From the NCBI RefSeq assembly GCF_001027285.1, contig NZ_CP011509.1:8766501-8830500 (forward strand): a DNA stretch of 64,000 nucleotides. The letters are read 5' to 3'. This document shows positions 1 through 7,926 of the stretch, piece after piece; position 1 is the stretch's first letter, and each line of letters begins with the position of its first letter. The translations under genes and the position numbers were made by a program. The notes under the pieces are model-generated. The model saw only the letters and a list, made by a program, of their open reading frames with translations. It ran no database searches and was not told the origin of the DNA. The DNA is from Archangium gephyra (lineage in GTDB: Bacteria; Myxococcota; Myxococcia; Myxococcales; Myxococcaceae).

Positions 1-2
1 GC

Positions 3-215
3 GAGGACTTCTCCGAGTACGGCCTCGCCGGAGTCCCCGCCGTCATGCTCTGGCTGGGCACCGTCGAGCCCAAGCGGCACGCGGAGGCGAAGGCAGCCGG
101 AGAGACGCTCCCCTCGCTGCACTCGCCCCTCTTCGCCCCGGACCGCGAGCGGACGCTGCGCACCGGCGTCACCACCCTGACCACCGCCGCCCTGGAGCTG
201 CTGGGCAAGCCCTAG
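3..215 (+). CDS. M20-family amidohydrolase/peptidase, C-terminal fragment
   Basis: Only the last 70 residues lie in the window; the gene begins upstream. The fragment contains EDFSEY near its start and LHSPLF further on. Both are typical of the C-terminal end of the catalytic domain of M20D amidohydrolases (hippurate hydrolase-like carboxypeptidases), where the EDF segment contributes a metal ligand. These enzymes hydrolyse N-acyl amino acids or small peptides with a di-metal centre. The exact substrate cannot be told from this fragment. The gene ends at TAG and is followed by a lower-GC stretch. Confidence 0.7.
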   Translation, partial: EDFSEYGLAGVPAVMLWLGTVEPKRHAEAKAAGETLPSLHSPLFAPDRERTLRTGVTTLTTAALELLGKP

Positions 216-284
216 CGGTAAGCAAAGCCAGTACCGGGGTTAAAAGGCGGGCAAAGCCGTAGCCCTCTTTTTGAACATTTCTCG

Positions 285-302
285 CTGTTTCGCGCGAAAC
301 AG
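285..302. promoter_or_regulatory. Perfect 18-bp palindrome CTGTTTCGCGCGAAACAG
   Basis: An 18-bp perfect palindrome between the amidohydrolase stop and the next gene, roughly 85-102 bases before the preferred ATG of that gene. It could be an operator for a dimeric regulator or the stem of a small hairpin. It has no spacer and no T-run directly after it, which favours an operator over a terminator. No regulator is encoded beside it. Confidence 0.45.
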
Positions 303-386
303 GAAGTGAGCCGCAACACCCAGTGCCGGTGCTGCCAACCCGTGGTGAACGGAAGTATAAGGCACAAGCCGTTCCTTGAGCTTCAC

Positions 387-974
387 ATGAATGAAATCTT
401 CCAGAGCCTAGAAAAACTCTTTACGACGTTCAGTTTGGGCCGACTTCTCTTTTGGACCATCATTGTGGCGGTGGCGCTAAAGGGGTTGATCATTTACGAA
501 GGACTGAGTGGGCACTTCGCTTTAGGAGAAATGGAGCGCAAGGCCGCACTGCTCAAGGAACTTCATGCGCTCGCCAAGGAAGGCATTCCAAAGGACGAGC
601 ACCTCAGGCCTGCCTATTTATCTCTAGTGGAACAAGTGAAGGGGTACCATGGCCAATCCATCACACAGCTCGATGTGGATTGGCGCTTCTTGGTTTCGAA
701 ATTTTGGGTTGGTACTTGGCTCGGCCTACTGCTCTTTCTTTGGCTCTTTACCCAGATTGTCATCGCCGCACCTCCAACTGAGGACAGCCCGCAGAAGACA
801 GCCGCAAACATGCTCGGGTTGGCGATTTTCGGTGGCGTGCTAAGCTTGGTGGTTCCCCGACTCGCGCAAAGCTTGTACCTGCATGGGCTCATCCTCGCGC
901 TCTCGCAGTTGAGCCTATTACTTGCACTTACCTGGCTCCAGAAGCGCCATCGCAAGAAACAGGACTCAGTGTAG
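387..974 (+). CDS. Hypothetical membrane protein with four predicted membrane segments
   Basis: A 195-residue protein of unrecognised family. Hydrophobic segments lie near residues 15-35 (LLFWTIIVAVALKGLIIY), 105-128, and two more between 140 and 190. Residues 40-100 form a charged soluble part between the first two. The frame is open back to a GTG at 306, but the extra 27 residues look non-coding, so the ATG at 387 is preferred; neither start has a strong ribosome binding site. GC content is visibly lower than in neighbouring genes, which suggests recent acquisition. No function is proposed. Confidence 0.5.
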   Translation: MNEIFQSLEKLFTTFSLGRLLFWTIIVAVALKGLIIYEGLSGHFALGEMERKAALLKELHALAKEGIPKDEHLRPAYLSLVEQVKGYHGQSITQLDVDWRFLVSKFWVGTWLGLLLFLWLFTQIVIAAPPTEDSPQKTAANMLGLAIFGGVLSLVVPRLAQSLYLHGLILALSQLSLLLALTWLQKRHRKKQDSV

Positions 975-1296
975 TCACTACACTACTTCGGTGGCGACGT
1001 CGCGCCGTGCTCACATCTACTTAGCGTCTGATTGCGAAAGGCGGCAGAGGGTTGGAACTCTAGGGAAGATGAGTGGCTACGCACGCGAAAGACTCGTGCG
1101 CAGCCCACTTCTGGTGAAGCGAACCAAGCAACATCAGCTTGAGCAGGGATGCGAGCAAGCGCTTCGAACATGGAGGCCTACGTGAGCACCTATCTGCACC
1201 CGGCGCACCGCCGAGCCATGCTTGTGGTACCCGAGCGCCCGTAGGGGCGTCTCAAGTCAGTTCCCTCCACCGGAAGCCCGTCGACTGGATGCGCGG
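975..1296. other. Intergenic region, nothing recognised
   Basis: About 320 bases between two convergent genes. GC is mixed and lower on the left side. A short imperfect stem (CGCCC/GGGGCG) is present near 1240-1253, but no convincing gene or RNA was seen. Confidence 0.5.
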
Positions 1297-2268
1297 TCAG
1301 TCGCAGACGCCGCAATCACTCATGCAGCTCTCGGCGATGGTCCCGGTGCCGCACTTCTCGGTGATCTGACACGTGCCATCTCCGCACCTGTAGATCTCCT
1401 CCTTGCGGATGCGGGTGGTGACGGGCTGGTAGGTGATGCCGTTGTAGGTGCAGGACGTGTAGAACTTCTTCGACGAGTCCTGGACGCAGAAGTTGCCGCA
1501 GTTGCCGCGAAGCCGGACGAGCGGCAGGCACTCCTGGTTCGTGTTGTTCTCCACGGTGGAGAGGGCGCAGCCGCGTGCGGTGCTGTCCTCGACGTGGAGC
1601 GGAGGGGCATCGCTGGCGGCGTAGATCCCCTCGTTGTTGAAGAGGTTGCCGAAGAAGCAGCCCTCGCGCGCGGAGAACGTCGTGAGCTCCGAGGACGTAT
1701 AGGAGATGGTCACCGCCTTGGCGTTCTTGCCCAGCACGGACATGGGGATGCGGATGCCATACTTGTTGCCATGGGCGGCGAGGCAGGCGGAGACGACCTG
1801 CTGCTCCTTCACGGTGGCGGGCTTGCCGCTGGCCCAGTCCGGCGCCAATCCCAGATTCCCCTTCCAGCTGTAGGTGGTACCCGTGCTGGGACTGGTGTAG
1901 GTGCGCGTCTGCCCCGAGGGGACCGCGCACTGCACCAGGTAGCTCATCAGCATGTTGCGCAGCGCCGGTTCCCCCTGGAACCAGGAATGGAACGCCGTGG
2001 AGTTCAGGCCGTTGAACGCCAGGCCATTGAACGCCAGGCCATTGAACGCCAGGCCGTTGAACGCCAGGCCGTTGAACGCCAGGCCGTTGGAGACAGCGAG
2101 CTCCTGGGACTGGCCATGAAGGGTGGATGGCTCCGCGGGAGACTCCTCCGCCGGGCCGCAGGCGCACAACAGGAGGAGCACCCACCCCAAGCAGCTCCAC
2201 CATTGGTAGGCCGCCGGCGTGAAATGGGTGTTCACATGGCCAGGTGCCGCGAATGCTGGCTTCATCAT
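1297..2268 (-). CDS. Putative lipoprotein with five NGLAF pentapeptide repeats
   Basis: A 323-residue secreted protein. The chosen ATG has a GAGGGG ribosome binding site; longer upstream starts lack one. A hydrophobic stretch ending LLLLCAC resembles a lipobox, so the protein is probably an outer-membrane or surface lipoprotein. About 40 residues later there are five exact NGLAF units plus a partial one, encoded by a 15-bp tandem repeat. The rest is Cys-rich (many pairs between residues 190 and 323) and ends in a CGTGT..CMSDCGVCD-like segment, suggesting disulphide bonding. Repeats of this type occur in other myxobacterial secreted proteins of unknown function. The function here is unknown. 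Confidence 0.65.
   Translation of the reverse strand: MMKPAFAAPGHVNTHFTPAAYQWWSCLGWVLLLLCACGPAEESPAEPSTLHGQSQELAVSNGLAFNGLAFNGLAFNGLAFNGLAFNGLNSTAFHSWFQGEPALRNMLMSYLVQCAVPSGQTRTYTSPSTGTTYSWKGNLGLAPDWASGKPATVKEQQVVSACLAAHGNKYGIRIPMSVLGKNAKAVTISYTSSELTTFSAREGCFFGNLFNNEGIYAASDAPPLHVEDSTARGCALSTVENNTNQECLPLVRLRGNCGNFCVQDSSKKFYTSCTYNGITYQPVTTRIRKEEIYRCGDGTCQITEKCGTGTIAESCMSDCGVCD
2011..2085 (-). repeat. Five tandem 15-bp repeats encoding NGLAF
   Basis: Five consecutive 15-bp units, (G/A)TTGAACGCCAGGCC on the plus strand, differ only at the first base. Each unit adds five in-frame residues, so slippage would lengthen or shorten the protein without breaking the frame. Confidence 0.9.
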
Positions 2269-2386
2269 GTCGTGCCCCTCTGGAATGGAGATGGACGTGA
2301 CGCGGGGGACGTCACCACGACACCCAAATTGCTGCATCCGCGTAAACTGAGAAGTCCTAGTGAGCTGGATTTCCCATCATTGTGGC

Positions 2387-2421
2387 GTGGACGACAGGAG
2401 AGCGGGTCTCCCGTCGTCCAC
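2387..2421 (-). terminator. Strong hairpin after the pirin gene
   Basis: Arms GTGGACGACAGGAGA and TCTCCCGTCGTCCAC pair over 15 positions with one mismatch around a 5-base loop. The hairpin begins 15 bases downstream of the pirin stop codon. No T-run follows, as is common in high-GC genomes, so this is a probable rather than proven terminator. Confidence 0.6.
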
Positions 2422-2435
2422 TGAGGGACGGAGGG

Positions 2436-3308
2436 TCAGCGGTGGATCCGCCCCATCCTGCCGCTCTGGTAATCCTCGAACGCCTGGAGGATCTCCGCCT
2501 GGGTGTTCATCACGAACGGCCCGTAGCGCACCATCGGCTCCTTCAGGGGCACGCCCGACAGCAACAGCAGCTGCAGGGGCTCCGTCCCCGTGTTCTCCAT
2601 CACCACCGTGTCCGCGTCGTTGCCGAACAGCACCGCCTGCCCGTCCACCGCGTGCGTCCCCTTCGGGCCGAACCGGCCCTCCCCGCCGAACACGTAGGCG
2701 AAGGCGTTGTGGTCCCTGGGCACCGGCTGCTCGAAGCGGCCTCCCGGCTCGAGCGTGAAGTGCAGGTACTGGATGGGCGTGCGCGTGTCGATGACCGCCC
2801 GCGCGCCGAGCGACTCACCGGCAATCACCTTCACCCGCACCCGGCCATCCGGCGTCGAGGCCACCGGGATGCGCGCGGACGGGAGCTCCTGGTAGCGCGG
2901 CGGCATCATCTTGTCGCGCTGGGGCAGGTTCACCCACACCTGGAAGCCGTGCATGCGGCCCCCCGTGCGAGCGAACTCGCGCGCCGGCATCTCCGAGTGC
3001 ACCACCCCCGCCCCCGCCGTCATCCACTGCACGTCCCCCGGACCCAGCTCGCCCGCATGGCCCGCCGAGTCCGCGTGCTCGTGCCGGCCCTCCAGGATGT
3101 AGCTGACCGTCTCGAAGCCCCGGTGGGGATGATCCGGTGCCCCCTTCGCCTCACCCGGCGGCAGCTCCACCGGTCCCAATTCGTCCAGCAGGAGGAACGG
3201 ATCGAACTGCATGAAGCCCGCCACGGGGAAGGGACGGCGCACCACGAAGCCCTCGCCCTCGAGGGTGCTCAGGGCCTGGACCACCTTCACGACAGAACGC
3301 GTACTCAT
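2436..3308 (-). CDS. Pirin family protein (YhhW/quercetinase-like bicupin)
   Basis: A 290-residue pirin, full length for the family. The N-terminal cupin keeps the metal ligands: DHPHRGFET (His60, His62) and GVVHSE (His104, Glu106). Some bacterial pirins are quercetin 2,3-dioxygenases and others act as redox-sensing regulatory proteins; the sequence does not decide between these. The gene has a GGAGG-type ribosome binding site just before its ATG. Upstream lies an 18-bp motif that is also found in front of the adjacent MarR gene on the same strand, so the MarR protein probably controls both genes. The protein is cytoplasmic (no signal peptide). Confidence 0.88.
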   Translation of the reverse strand: MSTRSVVKVVQALSTLEGEGFVVRRPFPVAGFMQFDPFLLLDELGPVELPPGEAKGAPDHPHRGFETVSYILEGRHEHADSAGHAGELGPGDVQWMTAGAGVVHSEMPAREFARTGGRMHGFQVWVNLPQRDKMMPPRYQELPSARIPVASTPDGRVRVKVIAGESLGARAVIDTRTPIQYLHFTLEPGGRFEQPVPRDHNAFAYVFGGEGRFGPKGTHAVDGQAVLFGNDADTVVMENTGTEPLQLLLLSGVPLKEPMVRYGPFVMNTQAEILQAFEDYQSGRMGRIHR

Positions 3309-3336
3309 GACTGCCTCCTTTACTTCGAACCTTAAT

Positions 3337-3354
3337 GATTCGTACTGGAACTAA
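3337..3354 (-). promoter_or_regulatory. Operator-like motif in front of pirin gene
   Basis: GATTCGTACTGGAACTAA on the plus strand, 29-46 bases before the pirin ATG. It matches 15 of 18 bases with the motif at 3903-3920 upstream of marR. TTCGTA..TGGAA has weak dyad symmetry, as expected for a MarR-dimer site. Confidence 0.55.
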
Positions 3355-3401
3355 ATGCGCGAGCGGAAACTTCGTTGCGGGGAGCGGGGACCGCGGAGGG
3401 C

Positions 3402-3857
3402 TCAGCCCTCGGAGAGCGAGAGGCCGAGCTTCTTGCAGAGGGTGCCGAGCGTCTCCTGCTCCTCGGCGCTCAGGCCCCCCAGCAGCGCCGTGACGTGGGC
3501 GGCATGGGCGGGGAACACCCGCTCGATGACGCGCCGGCCCTCGGGGGTGAGGCTCACCACCACCACCCGGCGATCCTCCGGGCTGCGCTCCCGTTGAATC
3601 CACTTGTTGCGTTCCAGGTTGTCCAGCAGCGCCGTCATGTTGGGGTTGCTGCGCAGCAGCTTGCGGCCCAGCTCGCTCTGGCTCATCGGCCCCACGTGCA
3701 GCAGGGCCTCCAGCACCGCGAGCTGCGGCGGGGTGATCTCCAGGCTGGCCAGGTGCCGCTGGAGCTGTGTCCCCAGCGTCTCCGTCGCCCGCGTCAGCTT
3801 GACGAAGGTGTCCAGCGCCCGCACTTCCCGGGCGCTCCCTTTGTAGCGGGTCGGCAT
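3402..3857 (-). CDS. MarR family transcriptional regulator
   Basis: A 151-residue winged-helix regulator, the usual MarR length. The recognition-helix region reads MSQSELGRKLLRSNPNMTALLDNLERNKWI and the wing carries the conserved ERSPEDRRVVVVSLTPEG segment. The ATG at 3857 is preferred over a longer frame that would run through the promoter. The gene lies upstream of pirin on the same strand with about 90 bases between them. MarR-pirin pairs are known in other bacteria, where the regulator responds to phenolic or redox ligands. Autoregulation is suggested by the operator-like motif at 3903-3920. Confidence 0.88.
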   Translation of the reverse strand: MPTRYKGSAREVRALDTFVKLTRATETLGTQLQRHLASLEITPPQLAVLEALLHVGPMSQSELGRKLLRSNPNMTALLDNLERNKWIQRERSPEDRRVVVVSLTPEGRRVIERVFPAHAAHVTALLGGLSAEEQETLGTLCKKLGLSLSEG

Positions 3858-3902
3858 CGTTCGGGCCCGAAAGGTTCGCACCGTGAAGGTCGCGAACGAA
3901 AA

Positions 3903-3920
3903 GGTTCGTATTGGAAGTAA
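3903..3920 (-). promoter_or_regulatory. Operator-like motif in front of marR
   Basis: GGTTCGTATTGGAAGTAA on the plus strand, 46-63 bases before the marR ATG, nearly identical to the motif before pirin. The stretch between it and the ATG also carries repeated AAGGTTCG units and the palindrome TTCGGGCCCGAA. Confidence 0.55.
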
Positions 3921-4051
3921 TCCCCTTCCGGGCCGTTCGCAAGCGCGCGCTCCCATCCCATCCGAAATCGCGGGCTGGCGCCAGTCCCCTCGCCTGCACT
4001 CCGGACGGCGCTCCAGGACTCTCCAAGGAGCGCACTAGCATCGGCTCCGTG

Positions 4052-5227
4052 ATGCGCGCCGTACTGCTTGCACTGCTTCTGCTTCCCGCCCTCGCCTCCG
4101 CCACGGACGTGAGGGGAACCCTCTCCACGTCCACCGTCTGGACGAGGCGTGGCAGCCCCTATGTGCTGCAGGGCGATGTCACCGTGGCCTGGGGCACGAA
4201 GCTCACCCTCGAGCCCGGTGTCCAGGTCATCGCCGCCGCCAGCGACGCACTGAAGTCCGGCGTGGATCCGCAGCGCGTGGAGCTGATCGTCGATGGAACG
4301 CTGGTGGTGCGCGGCACCGCGGCGAGCCCCGTCGAGCTCACCTCGCACGGCGGCAGCGGCTCCTGGTACGGCATCCGGGTGCGCGGGGGCCGGGGTACGG
4401 AGATCCACGGCGCCGTCATCACCCAGGCGCACCAGGGCATCGCGCTGGGCATGAGCGCGGCGGTGAGGAACACCTCGGTGAGCGCCACCGCGGAGGACTG
4501 CATCGCCGTGAGCTGGGGCACCGCCACGCTGGCGGGCAATGAGCTGAGCGGCTGTGGACGGCGCGAAACGGAGCAGGCCCCACGCATGGCGGCCCTCCCG
4601 TCCCCACCCCGGAGCGAGCCCAGTGTCCGGGGCCGGCGCATCGTCATGGTGGCCGGACAGGGCCTCCGTGGCGGAGTGCTCGCCGCCCACTTCCCCCGGC
4701 TCCGCGAGGAGCTCCCTTCCCACCCCACCGCGCTGGCGCGGCGCGAACCGGGCCTCGCGCACGCCGTCCTCGTCCGTGCGGCGGGTGAGGCCAGCGCGCG
4801 CATGTCCACCTTCCGGCCGGCGGAGGCCATCGGCTCCTTCAGGCGAAGGCCCTGGAGCCGGACTGTTCCACCCGGGGGGGTTCCCGCTCCCGATACGCCC
4901 GCTGCGTCTGGAACACTCCAGGCCCTGCGCGAGCCAGACCGTCCGGCACCGGCCCTGCTGCATTCAGGAACGGGAGGCTCCGCGGGTCCCCCTTCAGGGG
5001 AGGAGTGCGCCCGCGTCCCGCAGGTGCTCGAATCCCCGCGGTGTCCCGGACTCCGGCGCTGGAGACAGGAACAGGCGCGGCTCGGTGGTGCCCTCTCCGG
5101 TGTCTCGGGCCCGCGTGAGCCCGCTCCAGGGCCCCTCGTGTCACCCCAGGCGAGTGCTGGCGAACGCGGTCCAGCGCCTCCAGGGCCCTGGCTCCTGGAA
5201 CGCTGGCGCCCGACAGCCCCCGGCTGA
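4052..5227 (+). pseudogene. Beta-helix-type secreted protein, disrupted after residue ~168
   Basis: The first ~168 residues look like a real secreted protein. They hold a signal peptide (MRAVLLALLLLPALASA), then segments typical of right-handed parallel beta-helix proteins, such as LTLEPGVQVIAA, VELIVDGTLVVRGTAASPVELTS and GTEIHGAVITQAHQGIALG. After GNELSGCG, near base 4555, the frame stays open but becomes Arg/Pro/Ala-rich and loses all pattern. This looks like a truncated or rearranged gene whose 3' part is gone. Alternatively the long ORF is expressed as is. Function unknown; beta-helix proteins often bind or degrade polysaccharide. Confidence 0.45.
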
Positions 5228-5496
5228 TCCACGACACCCATCCGTCAACGGAAGCCCCTCCCCCGGGGACGACACGGCTCGCACCCGCCACACGCGATGT
5301 GCATCCGTGAACGGGAGACGTCCGTCTCGAGCGAAGGGAACACCGTACTGGCCGGGCGGGGAGACATGCCCTCCCCCTGTCCCCGGAGACAGGACGGCCA
5401 TGCGCGCCGAGCGTCCGTCCTCCCCAGCGCCCCGGACCCGGATTCGGCGTCACAGCCCCGCGCGGTCTCCATCCTTCAAGGGGAGGAGGCCATGCC
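4560..5496. other. About 0.9 kb without a recognisable gene
   Basis: Open frames exist on both strands but all are Arg/Pro/Ser-rich with no recognisable domain and no good start context. The stretch follows the break in the beta-helix gene and is probably degenerate coding DNA or a rearrangement scar. A GGGGAGGAGG sequence at its right end is the ribosome binding site of the next gene. Confidence 0.5.
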
Positions 5497-6687
5497 ATGG
5501 AATCCATCCGGCCGCGGCACCGCAACGGCAGGCGCTGGGCGAAGCTGCGCAGCCTGGAGTCCACCCTGAGCTTCCTGGAGGAACAACAGGAGGGGCAGCG
5601 GAACCCCCAGGCCAGCAGTGTCATCAGGAACCTGCGCGAGCGCCTGAAGCAGGCGGAAGCCTGGCTCGAGTCGCGGCGTTGGAAGCCCCGCATCCCGCTG
5701 GACAACTGCCAGTTCTGGGAGCTCATCCACGGCGTCGGCGCGGATCTGCTGCTCATCCTGCCGCTCGACATGCTCGCCACCGAGGCCCTGATGGTGGAGG
5801 AGAACTTCCGGCGCAACATCCATGAGCCCATCGCTCGCGCGACCTGGCTGGGCGGCGATGAGAAGTCGGGTCCGTTGTGCACCGCGGTCCGGTGCATCAC
5901 GGAGCTCTCCTACCGGGTGGAGGGGCTGAGACCCGAAGAGGAGCTGAAGCTGCGCCACGCCCGGCAGATCCTGCGCAGCGCGCTGCGCCAGGTGCACCGG
6001 CACTCGGACAGGTACTTCCTGCAGCTCGATCTCACCATGATGATCCGCAGCCTGAGCGGGACCGTGCTGGTGCTGATGTTCGTCCTGACCCTGGTGACGG
6101 AGCTGCCCGCGCAGTTCGCCGGGCTCATCCTCAGGAGCTCCGTCGAGCTGCCCTGGAAGGGCTCCACGATGAGCACGCTGTCGCTCGTCCTGCTCGGAGT
6201 GGGAGGCGCCATCACGGCCAACATGCTCTCGGAGCGGCCGGTCCTCGTCATGCGAGGCCCCTTCTGGAGGCAGTTCGTCTACTACCTCTTCGTCAAGCCC
6301 TCCATCGGCGCCGTCGCCGCGTTCCTCTTCTACCTGCTGGCCATCTCCCAGCTCTTCTTCAGCATCGAGACCGTCCCGTCCCCGCTGAGCGCGCTCGATC
6401 CCCTGCAGGGCGCGGGACAGCTCCAGCCCGCCTTGCGCATCGTCCTGGGCAACAACGAGGCCCTGGTGTGCACCTACGCCCTCCTCCTCCTCGCGGTGGG
6501 CTTCTCCGCCGAGCGGTTCCTCAGCCCCATCATGGACCGGGTGATGAGCAAGCTGTTCGTCATGGCGGACAAGACCGAGCCCTCTCCGGGCACGCCCGTC
6601 CCGGCGCCGCCTCCCCCGAGGACGCCGGCCCCGGCCGCCCCCCCACCGGCCCCCGTCTTCCCCGGAGAGCCCGTCCGGGGCACCTAG
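5497..6687 (+). CDS. Hypothetical membrane protein with Pro-rich C-terminus
   Basis: A 396-residue protein with a strong GGGGAGGAGG ribosome binding site. Residues 1-60 are basic and probably helical. Hydrophobic segments fall near 75-95, 180-205 (GTVLVLMFVLTLV), 220-240 (LSLVLLGVGGAI), 260-285 (FLFYLLAISQLFF) and 325-345 (YALLLLAVGFSAE). The last ~35 residues are almost only Pro and Ala, likely a disordered tail. No family was recognised. A small GC hairpin follows the gene. Confidence 0.7.
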   Translation: MESIRPRHRNGRRWAKLRSLESTLSFLEEQQEGQRNPQASSVIRNLRERLKQAEAWLESRRWKPRIPLDNCQFWELIHGVGADLLLILPLDMLATEALMVEENFRRNIHEPIARATWLGGDEKSGPLCTAVRCITELSYRVEGLRPEEELKLRHARQILRSALRQVHRHSDRYFLQLDLTMMIRSLSGTVLVLMFVLTLVTELPAQFAGLILRSSVELPWKGSTMSTLSLVLLGVGGAITANMLSERPVLVMRGPFWRQFVYYLFVKPSIGAVAAFLFYLLAISQLFFSIETVPSPLSALDPLQGAGQLQPALRIVLGNNEALVCTYALLLLAVGFSAERFLSPIMDRVMSKLFVMADKTEPSPGTPVPAPPPPRTPAPAAPPPAPVFPGEPVRGT

Positions 6688-6730
6688 AACGGAGCCCGGA
6701 GGAAGGTTCCCAAGCCTCCAGGCTGACACT

Positions 6731-6750
6731 CGCCGCCGCTGGGGGCGGCG
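6731..6750 (+). terminator. Small GC hairpin between two genes
   Basis: Arms CGCCGCC and GGCGGCG with a 6-base loop, 44 bases after the preceding stop and 31 bases before the anmK ATG. It has no T-run, so it is only a possible terminator or attenuating stem. Confidence 0.3.
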
Positions 6751-6781
6751 GATGTGGGGCCCGGGCTTTACACTTGCGGGC

Positions 6782-7926
6782 ATGAGCTCGCGACCACCTC
6801 CTGCCAACTCGCGTCTGTGCGTCGGCCTGCTGTCTGGCACCAGCGTGGATGCCGCGGAGGCCGTGCTGTGCCGCGTCGAAGGCACCGGCCCCGAGGTGCG
6901 CGTCTCCCTCCTGGCCCACGTCTCCCGGCCCTTCACCCCCGACTTCACCCGGCGCGTCCTCGCCGCCAACGACGCACGCTCCCTGTGCGAGCTCAACTTC
7001 GCCCTGGGTGAACACTTCGCCCAGGCCGCCCTGGAGGTCATCGCTCGGGCGGGCCTGCGCCCCGAGGACGTGGACGTCATCGGCTCGCACGGCCAGACGG
7101 TGGCCCACCTCCCGGCGAGCCTCTCCGAGACGCCCTCCACGCTCCAGCTGGGGGAGCCCTCCGTCATCGCCGAGCGCACCGGCCTGCCCGTGGTGAGTGA
7201 TTTCCGCACCCGGGACGTGGCCGCCGGGGGCCAGGGGGCGCCGCTGGTGCCCTACCTGGACTGGGCCCTGTTCCGGAAGCCGGGGGTGGCCAGGGCGCTG
7301 CAGAACATCGGCGGCATCGGCAACGTGAGCGTGGTGAGCGACCGGCTCGAGGACACCATCGCCTTCGACACCGGGCCGGGCAACATGGTGATGGACGGTC
7401 TGGCGCGGCGCATCACCGGCGGCCAGCTCCAGTGCGACCTGGACGGCACCCTGTCGCGCCAGGGCCGCGTCATCCCGGAGCTGCTCGCGGAGCTGCTCGC
7501 GCACCCCTTCCTGGCCCTCCCCCCCCCCGCAGCGCCGGCCGCGAGGGCTTCGGCGACGCGCTGGTCGAGCGGCTGTGGGAGCGCCATGGCGCCTCGCGGC
7601 CCCATGATGTGATGGCCACGGCGGTGGCGTTCACCGTGGAGGCCACCGCCCGCGCCTACGAGCGGTGGCTGCTGCCGCGCTTCGCCCTGGAGGCGGTGTA
7701 CGTCTCCGGCGGCGGCACCCGGAATCCGGTGCTGATGGAGCGGCTCACGGCGCGGCTGGCTCCCCTGCCCGTCCGCCCCCTGGACGTGCTGGGACTGCCC
7801 GAGGGCGCCAAGGAGGCCGTGTGCTTCGCCCTCCTGGCGAACGAGCATCTCTCGAGGACCCCCGCGAATGTGCCGTCGGCAACTGGCGCGAAGAGGCGAG
7901 TCGTTCTAGGTAAGCTCACACCGTGA
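6782..7926 (+). pseudogene. anmK: Anhydro-N-acetylmuramic acid kinase, interrupted by a frameshift at a C10 tract
   Basis: AnmK phosphorylates 1,6-anhydro-MurNAc to MurNAc-6-P in peptidoglycan recycling. The N-terminal part has the signature GLLSGTSVDAAEAVL, and later IGSHGQTVAHLP, GGIGNVSVV and FDTGPGNMVMDG. After HPFLALPP the frame is lost, and the remaining C-terminal part (FGDALVERLWERHG, AVYVSGGGTRNPVLMERL) continues in another frame to the TGA at 7926. The break lies at ten consecutive C (7519-7528). One extra C, or two fewer, would restore a ~381-residue protein, which is the normal family length. It may be a sequencing error, a phase-variable tract or a true mutation. The stop overlaps the GTG of the next gene (GTGA). 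Confidence 0.85.

Noticed and set aside
306-386. N-terminal extension (GTG start) of the membrane protein at 387
   Set aside because: The extra 27 residues are Cys/Arg-rich and lack protein-like pattern; the ATG at 387 directly precedes a hydrophobic membrane segment.
2011-2085. Short tandem repeat as possible CRISPR array
   Set aside because: Units are 15 bp, contiguous and without spacers, and lie inside a coding frame.
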